Source of the DNA: VXPQ01 sp965223485
GTDB taxonomy: Bacteria; Bacteroidota; Rhodothermia; Rhodothermales; VXPQ01
Direction: 5' to 3'
NCBI GenBank assembly: GCA_965223485.1
Contig: OZ244993.1
Span: 2,170,001 to 2,234,000, forward strand
Length of the DNA stretch: 64,000 nucleotides
In this document: in pieces, positions 18,005 to 27,136 of the stretch
How positions within the stretch are numbered: position 1 is the first letter of the stretch
Layout of the letters: every line of letters begins with the position of its first letter
The notes under the pieces: generated by a model
The model's database searches: none
Told to the model about the DNA's origin: nothing
What the model saw: the letters and a program-made list of their open reading frames with translations, nothing else
Program-made: the position numbers and the translations under genes

Positions 18005-19501
18005 TTACGGGTCGGCTATGGTGCGGAAAGAAGCGTGCAGGGCAGGGTAGAGGTCGCGGTATGCGCGATAGCAGGGACGGTAGCGCGCCGCCGTTTCCGG
18101 GTTCGGGGGGGTATTCCCCGTCACGCGGATGGTAGCGTCGCAGGCTTCACGGACATCGCGCCAGGCTCCGACGCCTGTTCCGGCCAGTAACGCGGCGCCG
18201 AATGCAGCGCCTTCCGTGGTGTTAACTGTGACCAGTTCCGTTTCCAGCACGTTCGCCAGAATGTTTCTCCAGAGCGTGCTGCGGGCGCCGCCGCCGGATA
18301 TCCGCACCTGGTCGATGGATGTCAGGCCGGCGCTCCGCATGAGTTCGAAGCTGTCGCGCAGGCCGAAGGCAACGCCTTCAAGGACGGAGCGAGTCATATG
18401 TTTGCTCTCGTGGCGAACCGTTAGTCCGACAAAGGCGCCGCGCGCCATAGGATCGGCATGGGGGGTACGTTCTCCCGTCAAATAGGGAAGAAAAAGGAGA
18501 CCTTGTGCGCCGGGCTGTACATCTCGCGCAGGATCGAGAAGATCGTCCCATGACTTGTTCGGGAAGAGCGTGTCCCGGTACCATCGCAGGCTTCCCGCTG
18601 CCGAAAGCATGACGCCCATCAGGTGCCAGGTATCCGGCACCGCGTGGCAGAAGGCATGCAGGCGCCCATCCGGGTCGATAAAAGGTTTGTTCACGGAAGC
18701 GAATACTACCCCGGATGTTCCGAGCGTGAGCGCCACGATACCTTCCTGTACCGCTCCGACCCCAACAGCTTGCGCACTCTGGTCGCCGCCCCCTGCGACG
18801 ACGGGCGTCCCTTCAGTCAGGCCGGTGGCTTCTGCAGCTTCGGCTGAAAGCATTCCCGTGATGTCCGGGCCTTCGTGCGTAGGGGGGAGCCATTGGGAGG
18901 GAATGTCGAGTTTTGCAAGTACTTCGCCTGACCAGTCGCGCTTGCGCACATCGAGCAACAACGTGCCTGCCGCACCCGCCCGATCCGTTGCGTACTCTCC
19001 GGTGAGTCGAAAGCGCACATAATCTTTCGGGAGAAGCACCTGCCGGATTTTGTCGAAGATCGCCGGTTCGTGCCGGCGGACCCACAGGATCTTCGGGGCG
19101 GTGAATCCGGTCAGCGCGTCGTTGCCTGTACACGCAATCAGTTCCGCGCGTCCTACCCGTTCAACGATCTCATCGCATTCGGCGGAAGTACGCTGATCGT
19201 TCCAAAGGATCGCAGGGCGTAGTACACGGCCCGCGTCATCCAGCAAAACAAGACCGTGCATCTGGCCCGTCAGTCCGATAGCGGTCACTTCTTTGCCCGG
19301 GATATCCGCTCCGGCCAGTGCCTTGCGTATGCTTTCCGTTGCACCATGCCACCACAAGGAAGGGGCCTGTTCGTTCCATTGCGGGTGCGGCGTGTCGAAG
19401 GCATACTCCGTGGATGCTGTCTGTACGACCGTGCCTTGTTCGTCGATCACGAGCGCCTTCGTCGCTGTGGTCGAAACGTCTATACCAACGAAATACGACA
19501 T
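18005..19501 (-). CDS. xylB: Xylulokinase
   Basis: Phosphorylates D-xylulose to xylulose-5-phosphate. The ATG at 19501 gives 498 residues, typical of FGGY-family XylB. The N-terminal phosphate motif is FVGIDVSTTATKALV. GQMHGLVLLD and ILWNDQRT are characteristic of xylulokinases within the family. VAGGGDQSAQAVG carries the catalytic aspartate, and a C-terminal ISGGGARSTLWRNILAN completes the ATP site. No xylose isomerase gene is visible, but transketolase at 59067 would use the product. The gene is separated from the upstream HiPIP gene by a terminator at 19571-19607, so it must have its own promoter in the short gap. Confidence 0.93.
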   Translation of the reverse strand: MSYFVGIDVSTTATKALVIDEQGTVVQTASTEYAFDTPHPQWNEQAPSLWWHGATESIRKALAGADIPGKEVTAIGLTGQMHGLVLLDDAGRVLRPAILWNDQRTSAECDEIVERVGRAELIACTGNDALTGFTAPKILWVRRHEPAIFDKIRQVLLPKDYVRFRLTGEYATDRAGAAGTLLLDVRKRDWSGEVLAKLDIPSQWLPPTHEGPDITGMLSAEAAEATGLTEGTPVVAGGGDQSAQAVGVGAVQEGIVALTLGTSGVVFASVNKPFIDPDGRLHAFCHAVPDTWHLMGVMLSAAGSLRWYRDTLFPNKSWDDLLDPARDVQPGAQGLLFLPYLTGERTPHADPMARGAFVGLTVRHESKHMTRSVLEGVAFGLRDSFELMRSAGLTSIDQVRISGGGARSTLWRNILANVLETELVTVNTTEGAAFGAALLAGTGVGAWRDVREACDATIRVTGNTPPNPETAARYRPCYRAYRDLYPALHASFRTIADP

Positions 19502-19570
19502 GGATTGACTGGTGGAAAGGGGATACTTGCAGGAATGTACGAGCGGGACGCTGCACAAGCAGTAAAGAAT

Positions 19571-19607
19571 ATAAAAAAGGGATGGCCCGTCTGGCGGGCC
19601 ATCCCTT
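19571..19607 (-). terminator. Rho-independent terminator after the HiPIP gene
   Basis: A perfect 13-base-pair stem (AAGGGATGGCCCG and its complement) with a 5-base loop spans 19577-19607. On the minus strand it is followed by a run of six T (19577 to 19572 side). It lies about 50 bases downstream of the HiPIP stop and about 70 bases upstream of xylB, ending the HiPIP transcript. Confidence 0.85.
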
Positions 19608-19658
19608 GATAATTTTCCTTTGCGAATTTTTCAAATATAACCCGACGCGCCCGATGCG

Positions 19659-20066
19659 TCAGGCTGGCGCCGCAACCCAAAGATCACAATATCCCTCCGG
19701 GTGAATGGGGCCTTTGACGAGCGTACATCCTCCGCACTGCATGCCTCCCTCCGGCGTCGTATATAACTGGCAATTGGAGCACATTTTCTCCATGTCTGCC
19801 GTCATGTCCACATAGTTGACTGCTTCCCGCTGAGTAATCTCGGCTTCCGTCAGCCCTGACGTATCCATGCAGGAAAATCCCTCCTCCATAGGGGCCTCCT
19901 CCATGGCCATGCTTTCTTCCTGCATATCCATGGATTCCTCACCGCCTGCTTCGCTGCCACCGCCGCAGGCCGAGAGAATAATGGGTGTGGCTACGCCGGC
20001 TGTGCCGAAAACAGAGAGTTTCTTGAGGAAATCCCGTCGGGAGGTATTTTCGTGGTTGTCGCGCAT
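19659..20066 (-). CDS. High-potential iron-sulfur protein, Tat-exported, lipoprotein-like
   Basis: Small periplasmic electron carrier with a [4Fe-4S] cluster. The 135-residue precursor has a Tat motif (SRRDFLKK, 9-16), then a hydrophobic stretch ending in a lipobox-like LSAC with Cys34, which suggests lipid anchoring. A Met/Glu-rich linker (about 44-62) precedes the HiPIP domain. Its cluster cysteines are probably C96, C99, C114 and C127, in the pattern CxxC, GGC and GYCDLW. C66 and C111 are extra. HiPIPs usually shuttle electrons between a quinol-oxidising complex and a terminal oxidase or reaction centre. It may serve the exported dehydrogenases, but no oxidase gene is nearby. Confidence 0.9.
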   Translation of the reverse strand: MRDNHENTSRRDFLKKLSVFGTAGVATPIILSACGGGSEAGGEESMDMQEESMAMEEAPMEEGFSCMDTSGLTEAEITQREAVNYVDMTADMEKMCSNCQLYTTPEGGMQCGGCTLVKGPIHPEGYCDLWVAAPA

Positions 20067-20298
20067 GTTCCTGTGGCTTTTGTATACTGTCGTTGCGAGA
20101 AAACCGCCCTCGCGTCAGGTACATCGACATACCGACAACGCAAGCGATACACATCATTCGATGCTAACGAGCATACTATTTATCGACTGATTAAGGTTCC
20201 GGTTCATGCCTTGCGGAAGCAAATTTAGAAGTGGTCTAAATTCACGTATGGATAGCGTGGGGTCGGTTTGGTTGGAAAGATTGCCGGGAATACTTCCA

Positions 20299-20940
20299 AT
20301 GAACAACTTGCCCGTGGATGTCACGATGCGTTATCTCCACTCCGAAGCCGGAGATGGGGACAGGATGCGGGCCTTGCTTTCTGGTGAGGAAATCCAACGT
20401 GTTGAGGCATTTGCCGATCCGAAGCGCCGCAGGGAATTCGTGTTAGGCAGGGCGGCTGCCCGCTTGCTCTTGTCCGAGCGCCTTGCTGTAGCGCCCTCTG
20501 AGGTGGTGCTCAGGGTGGCGGAGAGCGGCGTCGTTGAGGTCGCTGCGGGTGGATTGTATCTTTCTATTTCCCATTCCGGGGATTGGGCCGTTGCTGCCGC
20601 ATCTCCACGCCGGATCGGGGTGGATATCGAGCGGATAGCTCCGCGGCTTCCCGAACTTGAGCAATATATGTTGCACCCCGACGAACCGCCCTTGACGGAT
20701 GTGCTGCCTCTCGACAAGGAACGGGCGGATATTTTATGCTGGACGCTGAAGGAGGCAACACTCAAGGCCATGCACAGGGGCCTGGCTTATTCTCCGAAGA
20801 AACTTCGCCTTGATGTGGATTTCAAGAGGGGTCGGGCGACTGTACGGGATGCCGGCGGTTATCTTTGGGAAGCCTGGTTCGAGGAGCGGGATGGCTATTA
20901 TACGGCGGTATCGGTTGCCCCGCGGGCTGCCATGCTATAA
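20299..20940 (+). CDS. 4'-phosphopantetheinyl transferase (Sfp type)
   Basis: Transfers the phosphopantetheine arm of CoA to a serine of carrier proteins. With the ATG at 20299 the protein has 213 residues; in-frame starts at 20206 and 20248 are possible but the extra residues are not family-like. FVLGRAAARLLL, SISHSGDW, the metal-binding GVDIE (about 107-111) and WTLKEATLKA (148-157) are the classic motifs in the right order. It precedes the PabB-PabC fusion by 60 bases on the same strand. No polyketide or peptide synthetase is in the window, so the likely target is the fatty-acid carrier protein or a carrier encoded elsewhere. Confidence 0.87.
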   Translation: MNNLPVDVTMRYLHSEAGDGDRMRALLSGEEIQRVEAFADPKRRREFVLGRAAARLLLSERLAVAPSEVVLRVAESGVVEVAAGGLYLSISHSGDWAVAAASPRRIGVDIERIAPRLPELEQYMLHPDEPPLTDVLPLDKERADILCWTLKEATLKAMHRGLAYSPKKLRLDVDFKRGRATVRDAGGYLWEAWFEERDGYYTAVSVAPRAAML

Positions 20941-21000
20941 AGTAGGTTTAATGAATGGATACAAAAGGGACGTTTTGTAAACCTGTCTTGTGAGTGCGGT

Positions 21001-22908
21001 ATGAGCGGCGCAAAAGAATCGCTTCCATCTGGTGATAAACGCGCCGAAGCAGCGCCGGGTAAGGTCGTTCTGGGACCCGGATGGAACGGATGCGGCGGTG
21101 CTGTATTGCAGGGGCTGCAGAAAACATTCGTGGCCTATGCCCTCGACGAGGTGCGCCCCATGCTGGACAAGGCCTGTCGGGCGGCGGAAGACGGGCTGCA
21201 TGTGGCCGGTTTTGTGGCATACGAGGCGGCGCCTGCATTCGACTGGGCGATGCGCTGCAAGCCGCCCCGAACGCCCCTTGTATGGATGGCTGCCTTTACC
21301 GATCGCCGGGCATGGGCGCCCGGCGGCGGCGGCCCGTCTGATTTTGCCTCTCTTCCGGTTCCACTTCCTGCGCGCTTTGCATACGATCCCGCGCACTACC
21401 TTTCGCTCGTCAAGACCGTCCGAAAGCATATTCGGGAAGGCGATGTCTATCAAGTCAACATCACCGGTCCGATGTCCTTTACCTCTCCCTGCGAGACATG
21501 GCCCCTGTTTCAAGCCTTGCTGCATCGTCAGCCGGTACCGTACGCAGCCTGGCTTGACGCCGGATCCGTCCAGATACTCAGCTGCTCGCCCGAATTATTC
21601 TTTGACCGCCGGGGCGACTGCGTAACGACCCGGCCCATGAAAGGCACGGTACCCAGGGGGCGCAATGCTTCGGAAGACACGGCATTCGAGCAGTGGCTGG
21701 AACAGGACGAAAAAAATCGCGCCGAGAATGTCATGATCGTTGATTTGCTCCGCAACGATTTGTCCAAATGTTGCGAGCCGGGCTCGGTGCATACCACTGA
21801 CTTGTTCAGCACGGAACGCTACGAAACACTTATTCAGATGACCACATCCGTTCAGGGACGCCTGTCTCCGGGTGCGGCTACGCAAGACCTTTTTGCGGCA
21901 TTGTTTCCATGCGGCTCCGTCACCGGCGCGCCCAAGGTAAGGGCCATGGATATTATCCATCGCTGTGAGTCGGAGCCACGTGGCGCGTATTGCGGCGCCG
22001 TAGGGTACATGCACGGGGACCGCGCTGTTTTTAATGTCGCGATCAGAACGGCGGAGATTTTACCCGGGGAAGCGCGGCTCGGCGTCGGCAGCGGGGTCGT
22101 GTGGGATTCCATTCCGGAAGAGGAATACGAGGAGTGCTTGCTCAAGGCCGGATTTCTGACCGGTTTGAGTGCGTCGCCGCCGGTGTGTGGTTCACCCGTC
22201 GCTTTGTCTCCTTCGGTGCTGTTGCGGGAGCGGGGATCGACAGGGGATACGCCTCGCGCCCTGCTCATCGAGACCATGCGCTGTGAAGAGGGCGTTATTG
22301 CGCTTCTTGAGAGACATGTGGATCGCGTAAGCGCCTCTGCCCGAACACTGGGGTACGATTTCGACGAGCACGCCTTCCGCCAGCGCGTGGCGGATGCCTC
22401 TTGCTTACGGGGAACATGCAGGATCCGTGCCACGCTGGATGCTGCCGGGCACATCGAGGTCTCCGTGCATCCGCTTGATGGGGCGCATGCACCCGGGGCA
22501 TGGCGTCTTTGCCTTGCTGATGTACGTATCGATTCCTCCGATCCATACCGCCGCCACAAAACGACATACCGGGAGCACTACGACCGCCTGCACCGCGAGG
22601 CAGTACGGGAGGGCTTCGACGAGGTGATTTTCCTGAACGAGCGAGGAGAAGTGGTCGAGGGCTCACGTACGAATGTCGTGGCGAGATTCGGCTCCCGGCG
22701 CATTACCCCCCCGGTGGATTCGGGGGCGCTTCCGGGGGTATTCCGGCGTTTCCTTCTGGAGACGTGCAGCGATTTGGAAGAAGGCGTGCTGTCCATTGAG
22801 GATTTGCGCTGCGCCGACGGCCTCTATGTATGCAACGCCGTGGCGGGATGCATCCCGGCCCGCTTACACTATGCGGACGACCCGATCGACGGGAAATCCC
22901 CAACCTGA
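21001..22908 (+). CDS. pabBC: Aminodeoxychorismate synthase component I fused to 4-amino-4-deoxychorismate lyase (PabB-PabC)
   Basis: Makes p-aminobenzoate for folate. Residues about 110-390 form the chorismate-binding PabB domain: IREGDVYQVNIT, SCSPELFF, RPMKGTVPRG, ENVMIVDLLRNDL and GSVTGAPKVRAM. Residues about 420-630 form a PLP-dependent PabC/BCAT-like lyase domain. There RHKTTYREHYD carries the probable PLP lysine, and ERGEVVEGSRTNV is the conserved cofactor-binding turn. The 635 residues match known PabB-PabC fusions. A separate glutamine amidotransferase subunit is needed. None lies beside it, so the TrpG protein at 49769 may serve both pathways, as in some other bacteria. Confidence 0.93.
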   Translation: MSGAKESLPSGDKRAEAAPGKVVLGPGWNGCGGAVLQGLQKTFVAYALDEVRPMLDKACRAAEDGLHVAGFVAYEAAPAFDWAMRCKPPRTPLVWMAAFTDRRAWAPGGGGPSDFASLPVPLPARFAYDPAHYLSLVKTVRKHIREGDVYQVNITGPMSFTSPCETWPLFQALLHRQPVPYAAWLDAGSVQILSCSPELFFDRRGDCVTTRPMKGTVPRGRNASEDTAFEQWLEQDEKNRAENVMIVDLLRNDLSKCCEPGSVHTTDLFSTERYETLIQMTTSVQGRLSPGAATQDLFAALFPCGSVTGAPKVRAMDIIHRCESEPRGAYCGAVGYMHGDRAVFNVAIRTAEILPGEARLGVGSGVVWDSIPEEEYEECLLKAGFLTGLSASPPVCGSPVALSPSVLLRERGSTGDTPRALLIETMRCEEGVIALLERHVDRVSASARTLGYDFDEHAFRQRVADASCLRGTCRIRATLDAAGHIEVSVHPLDGAHAPGAWRLCLADVRIDSSDPYRRHKTTYREHYDRLHREAVREGFDEVIFLNERGEVVEGSRTNVVARFGSRRITPPVDSGALPGVFRRFLLETCSDLEEGVLSIEDLRCADGLYVCNAVAGCIPARLHYADDPIDGKSPT

Positions 22909-23038
22909 AAACGCCCCCAAATCGTTATTGCCGGGTATGGATTACCATTCGAAGCGGGCCTGTATATCGAATGGATTGGCCGAATTGCCGTACGTTTAGT
23001 ACGTTACAGGGTTGTGCAACGAACCGGATGAACGATCA

Positions 23039-25012
23039 ATGAGTGATCAGGTAACTGCTGCGTATTCCGGACAGGCTGACTTGTATCCGCCGTCCGCCGC
23101 CTTCAGGAAAAGGGCATGGATTTCTTCCCGAGAGGCGTACGATGCATTGTACCGTCGATCCATAGCCGACCCGGAAGGATTCTGGAGAGAACAGGCCGCG
23201 CGCATCGACTGGTTCCGCCCCTTCGACGCCGTCAGGAATGTCTCCTGGGCAAGCAACGACCTGTACATTCGCTGGTACGAGGGAGGAACCCTGAATGCGT
23301 GCTACAATTGCGTAGACCGGCATCTTGCCGAACATGGGGATCGCACGGCGTTTATTTTCGAGCCGGACGACCCGGACGAAGCTCCGCGCCACATTTCCTG
23401 GCGCGAACTGTACCGTGAAGTGTGTGTATTCGCCAATGTACTCAAGCGTGTCGGTGTGCAGAAGGGGGATCGCGTGACGATCTATTTGCCCATGATTCCG
23501 GAAGCTGCCTACGCGATGTTGGCATGTGCCCGGATCGGTGCTGTACACTCCGTGGTGTTTGCAGGTTTTTCTCCGGATTCTCTCGCAGACCGCATCCTTG
23601 ATTGTGATTCAACGGTACTTGTTACTGCCGACGAAGGGGTGCGCGGCGGCAAGAAAGTACCGCTCAAGCGGAATGCCGACAAGGCGCTTGAACGCTGCCC
23701 GGATGTAGAGGCGGTTGTGGTCGTGCGGCGTACCGGATCGGGGGCTTCGCCTGTTGAAGGACGAGACCACTGGTATCACGAGGTGCGCCAGCATGTGGGC
23801 GCCGATTGCGATCCGGAGGAGATGGATGCGGAGGACCCTCTTTTCATTCTGTATACGTCGGGTTCTACCGGCAAGCCCAAAGGCGTACTGCACACGACCG
23901 GGGGCTATCTGGTGTATGCCTCGCTTACGCACCAGTACGTGTTCGATTGTCACGAGGACGACATTTTCTGGTGCACCGCCGACGTGGGATGGATTACGGG
24001 GCATTCCTATATGGTATACGGCCCCCTTCTGAACGGCATCCCTCAGGTTTTTTTCGAGGGTACGCCGACCTGGCCCGACCCATCGCGGCTCTGGGAGGTG
24101 GTGGACCGGCATGGCGTCACCATTTTCTACACGGCCCCGACCGCCATTCGCGCGCTGATGCGAGAAGGCGACGAGTACGTTACGCGTACGGACCGGAGCT
24201 CGCTCCGGGTGCTTGGCACGGTAGGCGAACCTATTAATCCGGAAGCATGGAAATGGTACCGTGATACGGTGGGGCAGGGGCGTTGCCCGGTTGTCGACAC
24301 CTGGTGGCAAACCGAGACCGGCGGCATCATGATTGCACCGTTGCCTGGAGCCATCGACCAGAAACCCGGCTCGGCAACGCTTCCTTTTTTTGGCATCCGG
24401 CCCGAATTGTTGAATCCGGAGGGTGTTGTGCAGGAAGGGCCGGGCGAAGGCTTGCTGGCGATCGGAGATTCGTGGCCGGGGCAGATGCGTACCGTCTACA
24501 AGAATCACGACCGGTTTGTCCAGACGTATTTCAGCCGGTTCGAGGGCAAGTATTTCACGGGGGATGGATGCCGCCGCGACGAGGACGGGTATTACTGGAT
24601 CACGGGCCGCGTGGACGATGTGCTCAATGTGTCGGGGCACCGGATGGGCACTGCGGAGATTGAGAGCGCGCTCGTATCGCACAGCCAGGTGGCGGAAGCT
24701 GCTGTGGTCGGGTTTCCCCACGATATCAAGGGCCAGGGCATCTACGGATTCGTGACACTCGTGGCAGGGGTTGATCCGACTGAAGCTTTGCGCGCCGAAC
24801 TCGTGCAGCATGTGCGCGAGGAAATCGGTCCTATCGCCAAGCCCGATTGCATTCAATTTGCGCCCGCGTTGCCGAAAACGCGGTCCGGCAAGATTATGCG
24901 CCGAATTCTTCGTAAAATAGCAGCCAACGAATATCAGAATCTCGGTGACACGTCCACTCTTGCTGATCCAGGGGTGGTCGAAGAGTTGGTTGCAAGCAGC
25001 CAAACCCGGTAA
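23039..25012 (+). CDS. acs: Acetyl-CoA synthetase
   Basis: Activates acetate to acetyl-CoA through acetyl-AMP. The ATG at 23039 gives 657 residues, the usual size. Motifs in order are the FDCHEDDIFWCTADVGW region, the P-loop-like YTSGSTGKPKG, DTWWQTETGG, the YFTGDGCRRDEDGYYWITGR hinge region, and the C-terminal PKTRSGKIMRRILR. The Lys in that last motif is the site regulated by acetylation. It is followed after four bases by an exported isomerase-like gene and, two genes later, by a DUF4212/SSS symporter pair of the kind often linked to acetate uptake, so the group may act in acetate assimilation. Confidence 0.96.
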   Translation: MSDQVTAAYSGQADLYPPSAAFRKRAWISSREAYDALYRRSIADPEGFWREQAARIDWFRPFDAVRNVSWASNDLYIRWYEGGTLNACYNCVDRHLAEHGDRTAFIFEPDDPDEAPRHISWRELYREVCVFANVLKRVGVQKGDRVTIYLPMIPEAAYAMLACARIGAVHSVVFAGFSPDSLADRILDCDSTVLVTADEGVRGGKKVPLKRNADKALERCPDVEAVVVVRRTGSGASPVEGRDHWYHEVRQHVGADCDPEEMDAEDPLFILYTSGSTGKPKGVLHTTGGYLVYASLTHQYVFDCHEDDIFWCTADVGWITGHSYMVYGPLLNGIPQVFFEGTPTWPDPSRLWEVVDRHGVTIFYTAPTAIRALMREGDEYVTRTDRSSLRVLGTVGEPINPEAWKWYRDTVGQGRCPVVDTWWQTETGGIMIAPLPGAIDQKPGSATLPFFGIRPELLNPEGVVQEGPGEGLLAIGDSWPGQMRTVYKNHDRFVQTYFSRFEGKYFTGDGCRRDEDGYYWITGRVDDVLNVSGHRMGTAEIESALVSHSQVAEAAVVGFPHDIKGQGIYGFVTLVAGVDPTEALRAELVQHVREEIGPIAKPDCIQFAPALPKTRSGKIMRRILRKIAANEYQNLGDTSTLADPGVVEELVASSQTR

Positions 25013-25016
25013 ACAC

Positions 25017-25889
25017 ATGAAGCGAAGAACATTTCTTAGAACAGGCGCCGCAGTTGCCGCCGGTTCCGCTCTGGCGGCGCCAACTATTCTCGAAGCCTCG
25101 GACGGCTCTTCCCGCGTTTCATCCCGCGCGCGCAATGCGGGCCTTAAACATTCGGTATGCCGATGGTGTTATCCCGGGTTCACGCTGGAACAATTGAGCG
25201 CCGGCGCCCAGTCTATCGGCATGCACTCCGTGGAATTGCTGAACGCTCAGGAATTCCCCGTTGTCAAGGAGTATGGTCTCGTGTGTGCGATGGCGAACGG
25301 GCCGACCTCTATTCCGGATGGGTTTAACCGCACGGAGTTTCACGAACGGTTTATATCCGGGTTCAAGGAACTTATTCCTCAGGTGGCCGCTGCCGGTTTT
25401 CCAAACATTATCTGCTTTTCTGGCAATCGCGGGGGTATGGATGACGAAACGGGTCTGGAGAACTGTGTCCAGGGCATCCAGCAAGTCGTGGGCGATGCGG
25501 AGCAGCACGGCGTCACGATATGCATGGAGTTGCTCAACAGCAAGGTAGACCACGCCGATTACATGTGCGACCATACGGACTGGGGTGTCGAATTGGTAAA
25601 ACGGGTTGGCTCCGAAAGCTTTAAGTTACTATATGACATCTATCACATGCAGATCATGGAGGGGGATGTCATCCGCACGATCCGCGAAAACCACGAGTAC
25701 ATCGGGCATTACCATACAGGGGGCAATCCGGGACGAAACGAAATAGACGAAACCCAGGAGTTGAACTACCCTGCAATCATGCGGGCGATCCGGGAGACGG
25801 GGTACACTGGCTATGTCGGCCAGGAATTCATCCCCTCGCGCACGCCGCTCGTCAGTTTGCGTGAAGCGGTTGCGCTTTGCGACGTGTAA
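25017..25889 (+). CDS. Hydroxypyruvate-isomerase-like TIM-barrel protein, Tat-exported
   Basis: A 290-residue protein of the xylose isomerase-like TIM-barrel superfamily, most like hydroxypyruvate isomerase. The ATG at 25017 directly precedes a Tat signal (KRRTFLRTG) and an Ala-rich hydrophobic stretch. Barrel motifs include CMELLNSKVDH, LLYDIYHMQIMEG and GHYHTGGNPGRNEID, which supply the metal-binding Glu, Asp and His residues, and GYVGQEFIPS near the end. True Hyi enzymes are cytoplasmic, so export suggests a different sugar or hydroxyacid substrate. It starts four bases after the acs stop and is cotranscribed with the TIM-barrel gene that follows. Confidence 0.87.
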   Translation: MKRRTFLRTGAAVAAGSALAAPTILEASDGSSRVSSRARNAGLKHSVCRWCYPGFTLEQLSAGAQSIGMHSVELLNAQEFPVVKEYGLVCAMANGPTSIPDGFNRTEFHERFISGFKELIPQVAAAGFPNIICFSGNRGGMDDETGLENCVQGIQQVVGDAEQHGVTICMELLNSKVDHADYMCDHTDWGVELVKRVGSESFKLLYDIYHMQIMEGDVIRTIRENHEYIGHYHTGGNPGRNEIDETQELNYPAIMRAIRETGYTGYVGQEFIPSRTPLVSLREAVALCDV

Positions 25890-25915
25890 CGTTTCCTTTA
25901 ATCCATCCACTTGTT

Positions 25916-26833
25916 ATGACTTCCCGAAGAAAATTCCTGACCCGGATAGGCTCGGTGATAGCCGCGCCCGCCGTACTGCCTCTCGTCGGCTGTGGCGGGC
26001 AGGGAGAAGATACCGCCCCTGTTTCCGAGCCCGATGTGAGCACTTCCGCGGGGATCGATACACCCATCAGTGTGCAGTTGTACAGTGTCCGAAACGAGCT
26101 CGACATGGATCTTGCCGGTACGCTACGGGCCGTTCGGGAGGCGGGATTCGACCGGGTAGAGACCTACAGCCTGCACGGCATGTCGGCGGTCGATTTTCGC
26201 GCCTTACTGGACGATTCGGGGCTTTCGGTGGGAAGCATGCATGCTCCGTACGAGCGCGTTGCCGGCGATATAGGGACGGTTGCGGAAGAAGCGCATGCAT
26301 TGGGGTCTCCCTGGGTCGCTGTCGCATGGATCCCGCACGAGGGCGATTTCGATGTGGACGATATCGACCGTGCTATTGCTGACTTTACGGCAGCTGGTGA
26401 AGCGCTCAGGTCAGAGGGGGTGCGTTTTGCGTACCACTGCCATGGCTACGAATTTCGCGAGGCGGAAGGAGGCGGCACGCTTTTCGACCGCTTCATGGAA
26501 AACACCGAGCCGGGCGTGGTGGACGTGGAAATGGACGTGTTCTGGGTCAAGTGGCCCGGTTCCGACCCGGTGGCGCTGATCGAAAAATATCCGGGACGTT
26601 TCCCGCTGTATCATATGAAAGACATGCGGGAAGGCACCGAACCGGGTGATTTGAGTGGCCACGCGCCGCTCGAAACGAATGTACCCGTGGGCATGGGAAC
26701 GATCGATTTTCCAGCAATCGTTCAGGCAGCCGAAGCACAGGGGGTGGAGGAGTATATCATCGAGTACGAGCATACCGATGCGCTGATTTCCATCCAGCAG
26801 AGTCTTGAGTATCTGAAATCGCTGGACGTATAG
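25916..26833 (+). CDS. Sugar phosphate isomerase/epimerase-type TIM-barrel lipoprotein, Tat-exported
   Basis: A 305-residue xylose isomerase-like TIM barrel. The ATG at 25916 precedes a Tat motif (SRRKFLTRIG), and the hydrophobic part ends in a lipobox-like LVGCGG, so it is probably an anchored periplasmic protein. The barrel starts at ISVQLYSVRNEL. It shows FAYHCHGYEF, VDVEMDVFWVKWPG, FPLYHMKDMREG and a late IIEYEHTD, all typical of the family and rich in metal ligands. Together with the preceding Hyi-like gene it makes a pair of exported isomerases between acetyl-CoA synthetase and its likely transporter. The substrate is unknown. Confidence 0.86.
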   Translation: MTSRRKFLTRIGSVIAAPAVLPLVGCGGQGEDTAPVSEPDVSTSAGIDTPISVQLYSVRNELDMDLAGTLRAVREAGFDRVETYSLHGMSAVDFRALLDDSGLSVGSMHAPYERVAGDIGTVAEEAHALGSPWVAVAWIPHEGDFDVDDIDRAIADFTAAGEALRSEGVRFAYHCHGYEFREAEGGGTLFDRFMENTEPGVVDVEMDVFWVKWPGSDPVALIEKYPGRFPLYHMKDMREGTEPGDLSGHAPLETNVPVGMGTIDFPAIVQAAEAQGVEEYIIEYEHTDALISIQQSLEYLKSLDV

Positions 26834-26842
26834 AGGATCGCC

Positions 26843-27133
26843 ATGCATGTCGCCAAGGCCTACTGGCGCCGACAGCTTCGGCGAACCGGTCTGTTACTTG
26901 TTGTATGGGCTGTCGTCGGCTTTGGATGCAGCATTCTCTTTGTCGAGCAGCTCAACCGGATATCCTTCGGAGATATGCCGTTCGGTTTCTGGATGGCGCA
27001 GCAAGGGTCCATTTACGTATTTATCCTGTTAATTTTTCTGTACGCGCTACTCAGCGGGCGCGCCGACCGCCAAGCGACCCTTGAAGCCGACGCCGAAAAG
27101 GATACGGTGCAACAATCGGCAAACGAGGGATAG
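26843..27133 (+). CDS. DUF4212 protein, small subunit of a sodium:solute symporter
   Basis: A 96-residue membrane protein with two hydrophobic segments (about 16-34 and 52-70) and a charged tail. The N-terminal AKAYWRRQLRRT and the FGDMPFGFWMAQQGSIYVF loop are typical of DUF4212 proteins, which occur directly upstream of SSS-family symporters of the VC_2705 subfamily. Here the symporter starts four bases downstream. A GAGGA ribosome-binding site precedes the ATG. The small subunit probably associates with the symporter in the inner membrane; its exact function is not established. Confidence 0.87.
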   Translation: MHVAKAYWRRQLRRTGLLLVVWAVVGFGCSILFVEQLNRISFGDMPFGFWMAQQGSIYVFILLIFLYALLSGRADRQATLEADAEKDTVQQSANEG

Positions 27134-27136
27134 ACC

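Noticed and set aside
22989..23003. CGTAC-GTTTA-GTACG dyad upstream of acs
   Set aside because: Only a 5-base arm and no matching promoter; such short dyads occur by chance.
23609..25135. 508-codon open frame on the minus strand
   Set aside because: Antisense to acs, whose motifs are unmistakable on the plus strand; the translation is rich in Arg and His and shows no domain.
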